A stretch of DNA of 64,000 bases, taken from positions 1 to 64,000 of the forward strand of contig WTXI01000203.1 of the NCBI GenBank assembly GCA_022376515.1. The letters run 5' to 3'. This DNA is from Lactifluus volemus (lineage: Eukaryota; Basidiomycota; Agaricomycetes; Russulales; Russulaceae). A program made the translations under genes and the position numbers. The notes under the pieces were generated by a model that worked only from the letters and a program-made list of their open reading frames with translations, ran no database searches and was not told where the DNA came from. Shown here piece after piece: positions 10,971 to 22,394 of the stretch (within the stretch, counting starts at the first letter, position 1; every line of letters starts with the position of its first letter).

Positions 10971-11004
10971 GGGTTAGGCCGGTTAGGGGTTAGGGCTAGG
11001 GTAA
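10971..11004. repeat. Short degenerate TTAGGG-like run
   Basis: Several GGTTAGG/TTAGGG units occur within about 34 bases directly after the NLR relic. The unit matches the common fungal telomere repeat, but the run is short and imperfect, so chance or an interstitial repair scar are both possible. Confidence 0.35.
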
Positions 11005-11646
11005 CCATAACTGAGTAGTAGGAGGCGTTATTCAAGTTTACGCCTAGCAGCTGCCCTAATTCTCTGGGTGTTGTAAGAGGTGTATGGTACCCCATACTCA
11101 ACACGCACGAAGTTACCGGTCTCAACTGCACCTCTGGTGGTTCCCTCGAAGTGCGATCGTCATCCACGTGTCATGGCGCCAAATTCTCCAGTATATCTTG
11201 GACTGCCATTGAGAAGGTGCTGTACCCGCCCGCCTCACCGAGGATGTAATAGCGGGATTCAGGTCACTGATCATCACCAGAGCGTCGTGATAACGGCATC
11301 ATCCCAGACCCAACCTTCTTCCCGTGCGCCCACCCGCCACACGTGAAATACAGGACTCCCGTCCGAAACATGTGCCGAAGAAGAAAGAGTTGCGCGCTGT
11401 GGTGTGGTGAAAGAAACTGCGAGGGGACGACAATAGATACCTTGAAAAAACCTGGAGAGCTTGGCATTCCCGTCGGGGCATCAGAGGCGTCGAGTGCAAA
11501 AGCATTCTAGGAGGTTGTACGGGGTAAGTGAGGTGATGTCAATCCAAAAAAGGGACTGTATAAGCCTTACAATAACTTCAAGTTGAGACGAGACGGGAGT
11601 CCGTCCAGATAAAATGCACAAATAATGGTTTTAGGTAAACACAAAA
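11005..11646. other. Intergenic, no supported gene
   Basis: Only short frames without recognisable features are seen. Confidence 0.4.
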
Positions 11647-12222
11647 CTACGCGTGGCACCCCACCAGAAGACCAGGGAGTTCGGTTGCCATATCGTCCTC
11701 CCTTCCTTTTCCACCCCAGAAATCTGTCCATTCCCCCTCCTTTCGTAGCTCCGTGGCCTTTTCCGCAGCGAGCACAAGCGCATAGCTTGCCCCAACGCCA
11801 ACGGGGACTTGGTCTTTTAAGATCCAATTTAAGATCATCTTTGGTTCATAGATTTGGTACTGCTTGTCCCAGGCCTTCGAGCCGCACTTCTGTTTCCACA
11901 GGTGCCTCTTTAGCTTGTCCTTACGATGACCCCTCCAGGTGCAACCTGAACGAGAACAGTAAATCCAGCACGGAAGATGAACCGACATGATATGTCGCTT
12001 CAAATCCTGCTGCCGCCTAAACGGTTTGTTGCATTTCGGGCAGGGCGTGGGTGATGACTTCAAGGTGCAGTGTAGAGGAATCAACTTGAACATCAAAAAT
12101 ACTGGAAGCTGCGCCATAGATACGAACCACCTCACCTGAACCCGGAGCTCGTCAGGATGGGGCGAAGCACTGATGACACGGCAAGCTTCGCTGTTGGAGA
12201 TCTTCAAGTCGTTGAAAGACAT
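11647..12222 (-). CDS. C2H2/C2HC zinc-finger protein (family ZF-A), copy 2
   Basis: Two exons, 12222-12136 and 12084-11647, are separated by a 51-base intron (GTGAGG...TTCAAG). Because 51 is a multiple of three, the unspliced frame stays open too. The spliced protein is 174 residues. Finger 1 is C-P-K-C-N-K-P-F-R-R-Q-Q-D-L-K-R-H-I-M-S-V-H. It is followed by H-L-P-C-W-I-Y-C and finger 2, C-S-R-S-G-C-T-W-R-G then H-L-W-K-Q-K-C (C-x4-C, H-x5-C). The C-terminal family domain has Y-Q-I-Y-E-P, L-N-W-I-L, Y-A-L-V-L-A-A-E-K-A and W-T-D-F-W-G. No lesions are seen. The neighbourhood on both sides is intergenic with relics, and the function is unknown. Confidence 0.75.
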   Translation of the reverse strand: MSFNDLKISNSEACRVISASPHPDELRVQVRWFVSMAQLPVFLMFKLIPLHCTLKSSPTPCPKCNKPFRRQQDLKRHIMSVHLPCWIYCSRSGCTWRGHRKDKLKRHLWKQKCGSKAWDKQYQIYEPKMILNWILKDQVPVGVGASYALVLAAEKATELRKEGEWTDFWGGKGREDDMATELPGLLVGCHA

Positions 12223-13639
12223 GGGTTTTAGAAGAGTGCGAAGTAGGATCGAGTGTCAGGCAAGGACTTGGACTTGGACGTGGTAGTTAGGTACTGGAGG
12301 ATTAAATATAACGACTACATTTGTAGCGTGCTTGCTCAAAAGATAGTGCCAAATGACAAGCAAAATCTGCATTGGCGAAGACAGAATCTAGGACTCGTGC
12401 TGCGAGGGTGCCAGCGATTGTGGGCCGTGGGGCCCGTGGGCCCAAAAATAGCCCGAGTCCTCCGAGAGTTAGATCCGAGTCTGGTCACGTTGTCTGAGCT
12501 TAGATGATCCCACGTTTCTTGGTGCCATTCGTGAGCATAAAAAAACAACTGTTGGAGCAGCAGTGACTGTACAGGCGGAGATATGTAATTAGAGAAGGAA
12601 TCTGAAATTGATGAGGAGAGAACGAACCGTCAATACGTGTTGGTTCTCTAGGGCTTCTATGAAGTGTCAGGTGCCAAATCTTCCCTGGTGCCGCGGTGCC
12701 AGCACAGCCACAGATGAGTAGCTTGTGCCGACAAGCGACGCTCAAGGCAACGCTGGAACCTACCGCGATCCATCTTGGTCGCAACCCAGCACGGGTAATT
12801 GCGAAGGTGAATGGGCTCTTATCCGATGTGATCAGGCCAATGCTAGTACCGACATGCAATGGGATGGTGGTGATTGGCGGCGGTGACTCAAGCTACTCAA
12901 GTCTCACGTGACTGCCATCAGGGCCAAGGTCTGACAATACAGTAACTCCACTCCAATCAATTTTGGGCACTCTCAGGGGGTAATAGTATTCGGTCAAGAG
13001 TCACATGAGGTTTCTCTTCCCGGCCGAGTAGCTTGACGGATAGCAACGGCAGTCTTCTACGTGCAAGAGCCATTCCTCCGCAATTGTTCATCCGAATCAA
13101 TGACATTACTGTCATGAACTCGGAAAAAATGAATTATCAACCCGTGGTGTCACATGCGCTTGTGATGGAATAGACATTGTCAAGGCCGCTCTCATATCAG
13201 TGGGTGCACGCAACGATGCAGGCACTGGCACCGCTGCGGCTTCTCGCGGACGCGTGAGAAGTGCCTGTTTCCGAACCACTGGCATAGCGGCACGTGGAGC
13301 TTGAAACGCTCGCTCGCCGCATGTTGGCACAGCAGGAAATCATCCTAGCTTGTGTCGTCGGTGCCTCCAAGTCTTCGTGGACATAGAAGTGACCTACTTT
13401 TGGGAAAGAGTGTACGGTGATGAAATGGCAAGTCTACATCACCGTTACGCATCCGCGATTCTGCAATACACGGCTTGGCCAGTTCGGACGAAGCACTAAA
13501 CCAAATATCGAGCCCCCAAGATTATGGAACCGTAACCCTGTACCAACTGCAACGCTTGCCTTAGATGATCTGAGCCTCAAACAAAATACCTCTCTCTTAA
13601 AAGCGATCAATATCCCCGGGGCCGTTGCAGTGTGAATTA
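12223..13639. other. Intergenic, no supported gene
   Basis: Several short frames occur on both strands, none with domain features. Scattered GTGCCA words occur (for example 12668-12702). The stretch ends where the 3.1-kb tandem duplication begins. Confidence 0.4.
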
Positions 13640-14331
13640 ACCTCAGCACCTGCCACCTGCTGCCTTCTGCCGCCCACATGCTTACAAACTCCCCCGGCCA
13701 GTCCGGCTTCGAGTCCTCCCTCAACTTCCGCTTCACACACCGTGAGAAAATGTCCGCACCTTAGCGCACTCGCTTCCTTTGCGGCGATTCGTGTAGCCAA
13801 GGCTGCCACTCGAAGCGGGCGGAAGTTACCTCACTCTGGCAGGCTTTCAGGTCAGGTTCATCGCTGCCTTCAGTGGTGCAGGCGTAGTTGCTTTGCCCGA
13901 CGGTGAGTACAAGATGGATCGGCCAGTGGTGCCCACTGGTCATGACTAGCTATGTCAGCAGCAGTTCAGCAGAGATCCTAACAGCAGCGGCTGCGGTGGA
14001 GGTGGTGCCGCATGGAAGGAAATAGTTGAAGGCTGGGCTGTGAGTAGGCTACGTAATATATGGGCATGAAAAGATCGCGGTCATGCAGCGCATCTTCGTT
14101 GCATGCGTGAGCGTAGACTCAGATCAGATCTTCCGAGTCGGTAATTCTCAACTCTACAGTGTATTCGAGCAGATGGAGTAAAGGCGTTGATTGTCAGACT
14201 GCCAGCGCCTGCGTCCGTGCTTAAGTTAGGTATGCCCATGAAAATACTAGTACACTGATATGAGGGCCCAAATGGGGTAAACACACCTCAATCTTCAACC
14301 ACATTGCCCGTACTTTTCATCGCTACCTGAC

Positions 14332-15752
14332 ATGTCTACCTCCGTTCATTGGCACCCCATCAAGAGGCGACGCCTAGGTTCACCAAGTCGTGAGTCCCAA
14401 TGTCCATGATTCAACTTCCTATACCGATTCGCAAATCAATAGCGCCCCGTACCAATAGCCGAGGACCACACTCTATCCATGTCCTTAATGACGACGTCCT
14501 TCTCAACATATTCTATATCTATCGACTCGATATTACGGACGAAGAAGACGATGAGAATTTCCGATTCGTCCCCAAGTGGGACCACCAGCGCTGGTGGTAC
14601 AAGCCAGCTCAAGTTTGCCGACGGTGGCGGCAACTCATTCTCACGTCACCATCTCGATTGGATGTCCATCTCCTTTGCACTTATGGTGTGCCTGTAGCAG
14701 ACATGCTGGCACATTCACCGCCCTTGCCGCTGACTGTATTTTACCACGATTTCAATCGTGAGATGACAATAAAGGATGAAGAGGGTGCCCTGCTCGCACT
14801 TGGTCACCGCGATCGTTTGCAACGTGTTGCCCTTTGGATGCTAGCCCCCAAATTAGGCAAATTTATCATGGCCATGGACGAGGAGTTCCCACTTCTGGAA
14901 TGCATGTATATTGGGTCTCAATGCGAACATTCTACGCCCCTGGCATTTCCCAACACATTTCAAGCCCCCAATCTACGCCACGTGTCGATGACTTACCTTC
15001 CGGTTGCATCTCCGTTACCCACAAACACCATGGGCTTGGTTAATCTCAAGCTTATTGATATCCCAGCATCTACCTACTTCCCCCCAAGTTATATACGAAC
15101 ACGGCTTTCACATATGCCCCTGCTCGAGACTCTCGTCATTCATTTTCATTCCCCTGTCCCAAACCGCGATTTCACGAGGCAATTGTTGAATACCCCATTC
15201 ACGGAAGATGTGACTCTTCCTCTCCTTCACCTTTTTTCATTCCGAGGTGCCAGCGCTTACCTCGAAGGTCTTATTGCTCGGATTCGCGCCCCTGCCCTTA
15301 GCGTCGTCGATGTCCAGTTTTTTAATCAACTCACTTTCACTGTTCCACGCCTCTTGCAATTAATGCAGACATCAGAGAACCTCAGCTTTAGCACTGTCGA
15401 GTTCGCTTTCCACGACAATTCCATTGATTTAGTTGCAAATCCTTCGCGGCAACGACCCTTGCGCTTGCGGATCATATGCAGACACCTCGATTGGCAGGTA
15501 GCGTCCGCAGTGCAAATCTTCGGCACACTTTCGCCCATATTCTCTGTTGTGGAGGAGCTCACGCTCAGCCACATGGCATACAATCCGTCATCAGGGTTGC
15601 CTGCTGAAGTCTACGGAACACAGTGGCGTGAACTTTTCAGACCATTCAGTGGTGTGAAGATACTTCAAGTGCCAAGCGCACACTTTGGGCCCCTTGGTCT
15701 CTTCATCCGAGAAATGAAGATATATTTCTGGAATTTATGCCAAAACTGCTGA
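14332..15752 (+). CDS. F-box protein, tandem copy 1
   Basis: Exon 14332-14389 (M-S-T-S-V-H-W, basic K-R-R-R) joins 14443-15752 across a 53-base GTGAGT...CAATAG intron, giving 455 residues. The F-box lies at about residues 28-90: H-V-L-N-D-D-V-L-L-N-I-F-Y-I-Y, then W-W-Y-K-P-A-Q-V-C-R-R-W-R-Q-L-I-L-T-S-P-S-R-L-D. The remainder is leucine-rich with spaced L-x-x-L-x-L strands, typical of the large mushroom F-box/LRR-like families that recruit substrates to SCF ubiquitin ligases through Skp1. Against tandem copy 2, the frame shifts near 15690-15735. Copy 2 reads on as L-L-E-F-L-P-N-L-L-E-V-Q-Y-S, whereas this copy terminates at 15752 and the matching peptide continues in the frame of the overlapping zinc-finger ORF. 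A short frame change or unrecognised intron has therefore altered its last residues. Confidence 0.8.
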
Positions 15753-16219
15753 AGATCCATTACTCTAAGGAAAGAAATACATATTCCCCATTCATAGAAC
15801 GACAAGCCTTCAACCTTTGTCCCGTATGCAAACGTGGGAGTGGCCGCCGACAAGAATTGCGTCGTCACCTCTTGTCGGTTCATCTCCCTTATTGGATCCA
15901 CTGTCCATACTCGCCTTGTTCCTGGAGAGGGTCCCGTATGGATGATTTCAGGTTGCACCTGAAGGGACAGAAGTGCGGCCCAGATAGACTTGAGCGAAAA
16001 CAGTACGGGATATACAACTCACATATGGCCATCGATTGGATCATCGATCGCGGCAAACCTGTCGAGGAAATGGCTAGGTATGCACTTGCGGTAGTTGAAG
16101 AAAGGGCGAGAGAGCTAGGGAAGGTGGAAGAGTGGAGTGATCTGTGGGGACATACAGCTGGACGTCGTCGCAATGAGCAGCGTAGTTCGCTGACCACCGC
16201 CGCGAGCCCGCCATTCTAA
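15737..16219 (+). CDS. Zinc-finger protein (family ZF-A), copy 3, overlapping the F-box gene
   Basis: The 160-codon ORF begins inside the last codons of the F-box gene (16-base overlap, different frame). Finger 1 is C-P-V-C-K-R-G-S-G-R-R-Q-E-L-R-R-H-L-L-S-V-H. It is followed by H-L-P-Y-W-I-H-C-P and finger 2, C-P-Y-S-P-C-S-W-R-G then H-L-K-G-Q-K-C. The family C-terminal domain is intact: Y-G-I-Y-N-S, I-D-W-I-I, Y-A-L-A-V-V-E-E-R-A-R-E-L-G-K and W-S-D-L-W-G. Residues 1-12 (M-P-K-L-L-K-I-H-Y-S) match the F-box C-terminus of tandem copy 2, not a zinc-finger N-terminus. The ancestral arrangement was therefore probably one F-box::zinc-finger fusion protein, or two genes read together. Whether it is expressed alone is unknown. 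Confidence 0.65.
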   Translation: MPKLLKIHYSKERNTYSPFIERQAFNLCPVCKRGSGRRQELRRHLLSVHLPYWIHCPYSPCSWRGSRMDDFRLHLKGQKCGPDRLERKQYGIYNSHMAIDWIIDRGKPVEEMARYALAVVEERARELGKVEEWSDLWGHTAGRRRNEQRSSLTTAASPPF

Positions 16220-16250
16220 TCCTCATGTCTGTATGCCCAGTGAAAGAGGA

Positions 16251-16749
16251 CCATGATATAGTGCTTCTGCGAACTGAGTCAAGGTTTTGTCGCTTGGGTT
16301 GTACTAGTATATGTCGCAGATGAAAAATGTGTTTTGTCATGAATGAGTAGTCACCGCGGCTTAGGTCCAGGTACCGGATTTGTGGGTCTGGGTGCATTTG
16401 TGTGGGGCGGTTGACGGAAAACAGCAACGTATTTGGGCCTCATTTCTTGTGAACACACTTTAGGCTCTGTGAGCTTCTCTGAGTCGTGTCCGAGTTTGAG
16501 GACAAGCCCTGGCATCGCGGTTGGCGAATGTGATGAGCTCCGCATGTCGCGACAGTGCCGGTGGCGCAGCGGTACTCGGGGGCGGTAATAGCTGAACAGA
16601 AGATAAACAATCACGTGGACGACCCTGATTACCGTGCCGTAGCCTAGAAATTCGCAACCTCAACCACAACCATGATGGTTTCACTAGTCCCAATCTACGA
16701 CACTGAAATTGAACGATCATGGTTATCTCTGAGCCGGTGCCGTCTTCCT
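16251..16749. other. Spacer between the tandem copies
   Basis: No gene is supported; minus-strand frames at 16351-16720 lack recognisable features. Confidence 0.4.
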
Positions 16750-17419
16750 CCTCCGAGTCCGCATCAACATGAGCACCCGGGCCTGTCTGTGCCTCAGTGC
16801 CTCATGTCACACACATGCCTTGCCTAAAGCTCCCAGCTAGACTTTGTGCTCTCACCCAACTTTTTGTATCACACCATTCGAAAACATACTGGTCTGTACT
16901 GACCCCAGTGTGCTCACTGTCCTTGTGGTGGTCCTTGCTGCCAAGGCTACCATACAGGGCAGACAACAAGGGTAGTGCCAGTGGCCCCGGGCTCTCAGGT
17001 CAGGTCTCCTAGCGCCTCAGCTGGCACCTGCGCCAGTGCCCCGCTCAACGGTGAGTACAATCACGGGTCGGTAAGCGCCATTGGTAGCGGTGGTGGTGAG
17101 GAAGAAATTGACTGTGCTGTGCCAGTGAGCATGTAGTAAGTTGGCATAAAGTTCGCTTCGCTCAGAACCGTTCTGACTTTGGAGTTATGTCCCAACACAG
17201 AGATATACCATGCATCTTGTTTGTTGCATGCATGAGAAATCTTCTGAGTTGGCACAATTTTCAATTTCGCAATGATCTAATCAAGCATGAAATAGAGGCG
17301 CTCCGAGCGACTATCAGACTGGCACTGTGCCTGCGTCCACGATTGGACACATCTCAACACTGGCAAATACCCTGGCTACTGATATAAAGGCGCAAATGAG
17401 GCCTACGCATTCAACCCTC

Positions 17420-19100
17420 ATGTCTACCTCCCCTCATTGCCCCCCTATTAAGAGGCGCCGCCTATATTCACCAAGTAGTGAGTCCCAAAGTTCATCAAAA
17501 GTTCATGTCCGTATTCCATGTACCAATTTGCGAATCAATAGGCTTCTCTGGTGACAGACGACACTCATCCATCCATATCCTCAACAATGACGTCCTTCTC
17601 AACATATTCTATGTCTATCTACTCGATATCAGAGGCGAAGGCGATGAGAATGTCCGATTCGTCCACCGGTGTCACCATCAGCGTTGGTGGTACAAACTTG
17701 CTCACGTTTGCCAACGGTGGCGGCAACTCATTCTCGCATCACCATCTCGATTGGATATCCATCTTCTCTGCACTTATGGTGTGCCTGTGGCGGACATGCT
17801 GGCACATTCACCACCCCTGCCGCTCACCGTCTTTTACGACGACCGCAATTGCGAGATGACAGCAGAGGATGACGAAGGCGCACTGCTTGCACTCAGTCAC
17901 TGTGACCGTTTGCATCGTGTTTCCTTGTGGATGCCAGCCACAAAATTATGCAAATTCATCACCACCATGAAGGAGAAATTCCCGATCCTGGAATGCATGT
18001 ATATTGGGTCTCAATGCGAACATTCTACGCCTCTGGCATTTCCCAACACATTTCAAGCCCCTAATCTACGCCACGTGTCGACGACTTACCTTCAGATTGC
18101 ATCTCCATTACCCCCATACACCATTGGCTTGGTCAATCTCAAGCTTATTGATATCCCGGCACCCGCCTACTTTCCCCCAAGTTATATCCTGACACGGCTT
18201 TCACACATGCCCCAGCTCGAGACTCTCGTCATTCATTTTCATTCCCCTGTCCCAAACCGCGATGTCACGAAGCAATTGTTGAATACCCCATTCACGGCAG
18301 AAGTGACTCTTCCTCACCTTCGCGTCTTTTCGTTTCGAGGTGTCAATGCTTACCTTGAAGGTCTTCTGTCTCGGATCAGCGCCCCTGCCCTCAACTTCCT
18401 CGATGTCCAGTTTTTCTATCAGATCACTTTCACTGCTCCACACCTCTCGCAGTTCTTACAGACATCAAACAATCTCAGGTGTAGCACTGTCGAGTTGGCC
18501 TTCAATGAGGATTCCGTCACGGTGGACTTGGTTGCGGATCCTCGTCGGAATTGGTGGCAGCGCTCCTTGCGCTTGCGGATCATGTGCAAGCACCCAGATT
18601 GGCAGGTGGCGTCCGTAATGCAGATCCTTGGTACATTTTCGCCTGTACTCGCCACTGTGGAGGAACTCAGGCTCAGCCACGTGTCACACTGTCATTCTTC
18701 AGAGTTGCACGACGAAGTCGACAGAACACATTGGCGCGAACTTTTCAGACCGTTCAGTGGCGTGAAGACATTGTCTTTGCCAGACGCAGACTTTGGGGGA
18801 CTCCCTCTCTCTCTACACCACGTAGCACTGCCAATGCTTTTAGAATTCTTGCCAAATCTGCTGGAGGTTCAGTACTCCTATGGAAACTGCATTCGTGCTA
18901 CACCTGTCTCATCCATAAAACGACAGGCCCTCAAACCATCCTCTTGGCTTTGTTCCAACTCGGAATACACGAAGTCGTATGCGCGTTGGCACGTCGCCTC
19001 CTGGCGGTTTCTCTCCCCTGTTGGATCTTGCAGGGGCGTCGTACAGAGGATCTCCGGAAGCACGTGGATACACAGAAGTGCGGCCCATTCAACCTCGTGA
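17420..19100 (+). CDS. F-box protein, tandem copy 2
   Basis: Exon 17420-17477 joins 17542-19100 across a 64-base GTGAGT...CAATAG intron, giving 538 residues. The F-box is at about residues 30-92: H-I-L-N-N-D-V-L-L-N-I-F-Y-V-Y, then W-W-Y-K-L-A-H-V-C-Q-R-W-R-Q-L-I-L-A-S-P-S-R-L-D. The leucine-rich C-terminal part parallels copy 1. This copy keeps F-L-P-N-L-L-E-V-Q-Y-S and continues about 60 further codons to 19100. That tail runs through the zinc-finger-derived DNA in the wrong frame (S-S-W-L-C-S-N-S-E-Y), so it is unlikely to be native sequence. Presumed role as for copy 1: SCF substrate receptor. Confidence 0.8.
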
Positions 19101-19336
19101 GAGAGCAGTACACCGTATACAACCCAAGACTGAGAGCGACCCTAGATTGGATGTTCAATCATGGCCAACCCATTGAAGGAGTGGAAAGATATGCACTTGC
19201 GGTACTAGTAGTTGAAGAAATGGAGTGGAAGCTGAGGAATGTGGAAGGGTGGAGTGAGATATGGGAGAAGACAGCTGAAAGTCAGAGCAACGGACAACAC
19301 AGTTCGTCGACAACCGCTGCGACCACACTGTTCTGA
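18930..19336 (+). pseudogene. Degenerate zinc-finger copy 4 (family ZF-A)
   Basis: The reading frame ending at 19336 is homologous to copy 3 but has lost the C-x2-C of finger 1 (now F-Q-L-G-I-H-E-V-V) and most of finger 2: after S-L-P-C-W-I it goes straight to Q-G-R-R-T-E-D-L-R-K-H-V. The C-terminal family domain is still readable (Q-K-C-G-P, Y-T-V-Y-N-P, L-D-W-M-F, Y-A-L-A-V-L-V-V-E-E and W-S-E-I-W-E) and remains open to the same end as copy 3. It overlaps the tail of F-box copy 2 in another frame. Metal binding is not expected. Confidence 0.7.
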
Positions 19337-19455
19337 TCCCCGAGTCTGTCAGCCCTGCCAAAGACGACTCGATGTAATATAGGGCTTCCGCGGATCGGTT
19401 TCTCGCTTGAGATCCACGACTAGGTGTCAGCCAAAAAAATGTATTTTATGTACGA

Positions 19456-20276
19456 GTAGTGAACGTGGTTCACTGGCACTATCTTGTTGATATAATCAAT
19501 TTGTACAACGTGAGGTGGCCATTGGCGCCAACAATGGGTGATCTGTCACTGAATTGTGGGCGTCTGGGCCTTCGTCTTACTTCGTGGTGTTAAGACTTTA
19601 CATTGAGACATATCCTCGAGATCGAACTTGGAACTAGAAGAAAAGCAGGGTTATTTTAGGTGTTCTTCAAGTTCGATGTGGCGAGGCTGAGATGAAGAGT
19701 CACTGGCATATGTATTTATCCTTTCGTGTGTGGAACCGGGGCCAGACCTTGTCTGAACATAACTAATATTGGGTCAAGTACAACCTGAGTCACTGGAATA
19801 AGGATCGCTGTATAGGCCCAGAGCAGGGCAAGCGTTTATTAGCCTAGTAATAAGAAAATCTACAACATTTCATTGACATTTCTCACTTGGCAAGCTCAGG
19901 CATTGGTCTGTACGGGAGAGATTGGTTGTTACGTAGAGCATAATAGGACGCATTTCCAAAGTTGAACTTATCAAGTATCATCGATCAGACCTGGTTTCTG
20001 TCTCTTGCTCAGGTTCCCTCAGGCTCGATCGGATCATTGCCAATTTGAAAGATATCGAATCATCCATGAGTCGGCAAGACGACCTTCTGGTCTGCTAAAA
20101 TTAACGTTGCAGTGTAAGGACGTGCATACATCATTCTTTTATTTCGGCTTGGGAGGAACTACTGATTTTGGGGGCGGAAACTGGACTCCGTGCCAGCGTT
20201 GTTTTTATAGCGTGGAATCACGTGATCAGAGGCAACGCTTTGTATAGACCCCGGCCGCCCGGCGAAATGCTACCAA
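19456..20276. other. Intergenic, no supported gene
   Basis: I see no domain, repeat or RNA gene; the short frames are unsupported. Confidence 0.4.
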
Positions 20277-20875
20277 CATCTCGGCCTGCTCCTCTTCCTG
20301 CGAATCGTCTTTTGCCCACACTGGTGAACCCCCTGGGAAAAGTCATCCAAAAAGCCAGTCTTTCAGGAGAGTACCTCACCACACTGCGTAAGTTCATAAC
20401 GCACGGTTGCAGGCACCACCGTGACTGACACCGTGACTCGGCCACGGATTAATAGAAGCTTCAAAAGTTAACCCTGTTACCCACCTTCTCGGATAAGACC
20501 CATTTTCTAATCTACAGCGCCCGTGACGTGCTACAGGATCGAACCCCAGACCCCGCAAAGCACATGCGTTGCTTTCGGGCTCGGTGCGCAAAATGATACG
20601 CGGACGCCATGGACCAGGTATTCGAGACTCCGGTCACCAATGGAATCTATCGGTACGTCATAGGAGGTGATACTGCCATGCCTGCCTCTCCCGAGGTACA
20701 GGCGGATGAAGAAGTTCAGCAAGAGGATTATGACGAGATTGAGTACATTGCTCCTGCTTCTATTGGTGCGTTTGCCTTCTATTACTGCGTTACATTCTAC
20801 TGTACTGACGTATGGCTGAGACCCGTCATACACACCACACTCCGATATGTCCGACTTCAAGCGCATTGACTAAGC
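20277..20875 (+). pseudogene. Relic of a securin-like gene, copy 1
   Basis: The order of pieces matches the minus-strand copies at 41602-43160 and 60697-62306. The first exon contains R-P-A-P-L-P-A-N-R and ends at a GTAAGT near 20392. A T-P-rich exon follows (about 20520-20630, V-F-E-T-P-V-T-N-G). Next is an acidic exon with E-D-Y-D-E-I-E-Y-I-A-P (20715-20765) that stops at a GTGCGT donor. The last piece is S-Y-T-P-H-S-D-M-S-D-F-K (about 20823-20860), followed by a stop. Stops and frame breaks occur in the second piece (R-P then TGA), so it is not functional. The D-x-I/E-I-E-Y-x-x-P core resembles the separase pseudosubstrate region of fungal securins such as fission yeast Cut2 (D-I-E-Y-M-P-P). 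The family call is an inference. Confidence 0.5.
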
Positions 20876-22394
20876 ACTACCTGTGTCGTTGGGTGCGAAG
20901 ACTGAGGCGGAACGTTGTCCGGGACTCCGGAAGTCCGAGGTTTGGAAAGGTCCAGTTGGTACGGGATCTGGGATCAGCGTGGCATCGTGCTGCAGCTGCC
21001 ACTGCAACAAACGGGCCAACTTCCTTTACCCCTTGGATATGAGACTGGAAGGAGCACAGCTATTGAGGCGATTACCCTTAGTACGGAAGGTCGCCTATTT
21101 CCCAGCGTCACTGCTGATCTTTGGAGCTTTGTTGCTCTGATCAGATGGGTGTCGTGATGATCGACGTAGGCTCACCAGGTCATATTGTCACGTGGTCCTC
21201 CTAATGTACCTCTTGTCGACTCTCGAAGCACCGTGTCCGCGTGGAAGTGCTTCAAATCCCTTACTCATCCCGGAACTGTTGACGCTTCTGTGCCATCTTT
21301 GCTGTTCTTCATGATGAACGAGGTCGGTCATCGTCGTCTTGACATCAGGAAATGCACGGTCTTTGAAACGTCGTTACGTGCCATTTCATCAAGAATTTCA
21401 GACAGAACTCGAAGACCGGTGACCAACCGGTGACCATCGTATCCTTTCAGAAGCCATGTCGGTCAGATTTGCAAAGACGTATGGCGTATCGATACTATCG
21501 CGAAAATGGATAAAGGCAACTGAGCAAAGGAAGCGCGTGGCCGATCGGGTACGTGGTGAGAACCGAAGCCATTTAACTTAATCGATTGTAATTGATTGAC
21601 TTTGTACCGTTGTAAGCTTTCCTTCGGGTTCTTGCGGGAGTTACTTAAGGAAATGAGAACCAGTGCAACCCCGCCCTTGTTTCTCAATAAGGAAGGATCA
21701 AAGAGCTGGGGGCAATGTATTTGGCTGATAGCCGCCAGACTTCGGAGTAGCATAATTGCGAGGAGTAAAATAAGGGGGGAGGAACAAGTAAGCACCAACG
21801 CAGCTCAATCAATTTACTCATTTCATTGGCAGATACACGGGAGCAACATGATGGAACTCCCGGGTTGCGAGGGCGGTCGTGAAGTACGGCGCTAGGCCAC
21901 CGGCATCAGCTTATTTCCGGACTTCTTGTCCAGGGGTTCGCCTTCTCCTGTTAGCGTACCTGACTCCTTTCCTTTCTTGCCTTGCACTAATGAGGGAACC
22001 CCGATCGGTATTTCTGTCGTATTTATCGTACAGGGCTGAGTACACGTATAATTTGTGTCCACCCCAAATTTCGCTATCTCCACGGAACTTGAATGGAGTC
22101 ATCTTTCCGCCTGACACATTCTCTATTGCTATCGCTGGACAATTGCCAATCTACCCGAGTGAGGCTTGTGTCCAGTAAGTCCTTCAGTTGCACACGCCGA
22201 AGACCGCTTTGTTTCGCGTTAACTAATTATACATTAAACACAATATTCTCTTCTGCGACTTCTACTAAGTGACAGACCCTGATGTGTTGTGAAATGGTGA
22301 TATTGTCAGTTCCATCGGAGTCGTTTTCGGCTGGGCGGACAGACTCGGGACACGGACACAATAATCCGGCGGTTGCCAAGCCTGAGGAACTCCG
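20876..22394. other. Intergenic, no supported gene
   Basis: Frames at 20915-21157, 21185-21433 and 21596-21895 were inspected. None has recognisable domains or a paralogue elsewhere in the window. Confidence 0.35.

Larger units (their letters stand above)
13640..16250. repeat. Tandem duplication, left copy (F-box plus zinc-finger unit)
   Basis: Position for position this segment matches 16750-19455 with an offset near 3088 bases. The shared parts include upstream non-coding sequence (for example TCAGGTCAGGTTCATCG versus TCAGGTCAGGTCTCC, and ACGGTGAGTACAA), the F-box gene with its first intron, the zinc-finger part and the 3' flank. Coding differences are many, so the duplication is not recent. 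Confidence 0.8.
16750..19455. repeat. Tandem duplication, right copy (F-box plus zinc-finger unit)
   Basis: This is the right-hand partner of 13640-16250, in the same orientation. The 3' flank similarity fades near 19455 (shared AATGTGTTTT/AATGTATTTT and GAGTAGT blocks). Confidence 0.8.

Noticed and set aside
18551..18930. Upstream part of the 261-codon frame ending at 19336
   Set aside because: It is the F-box gene read in another frame; only the end after about 18930 matches the zinc-finger family.
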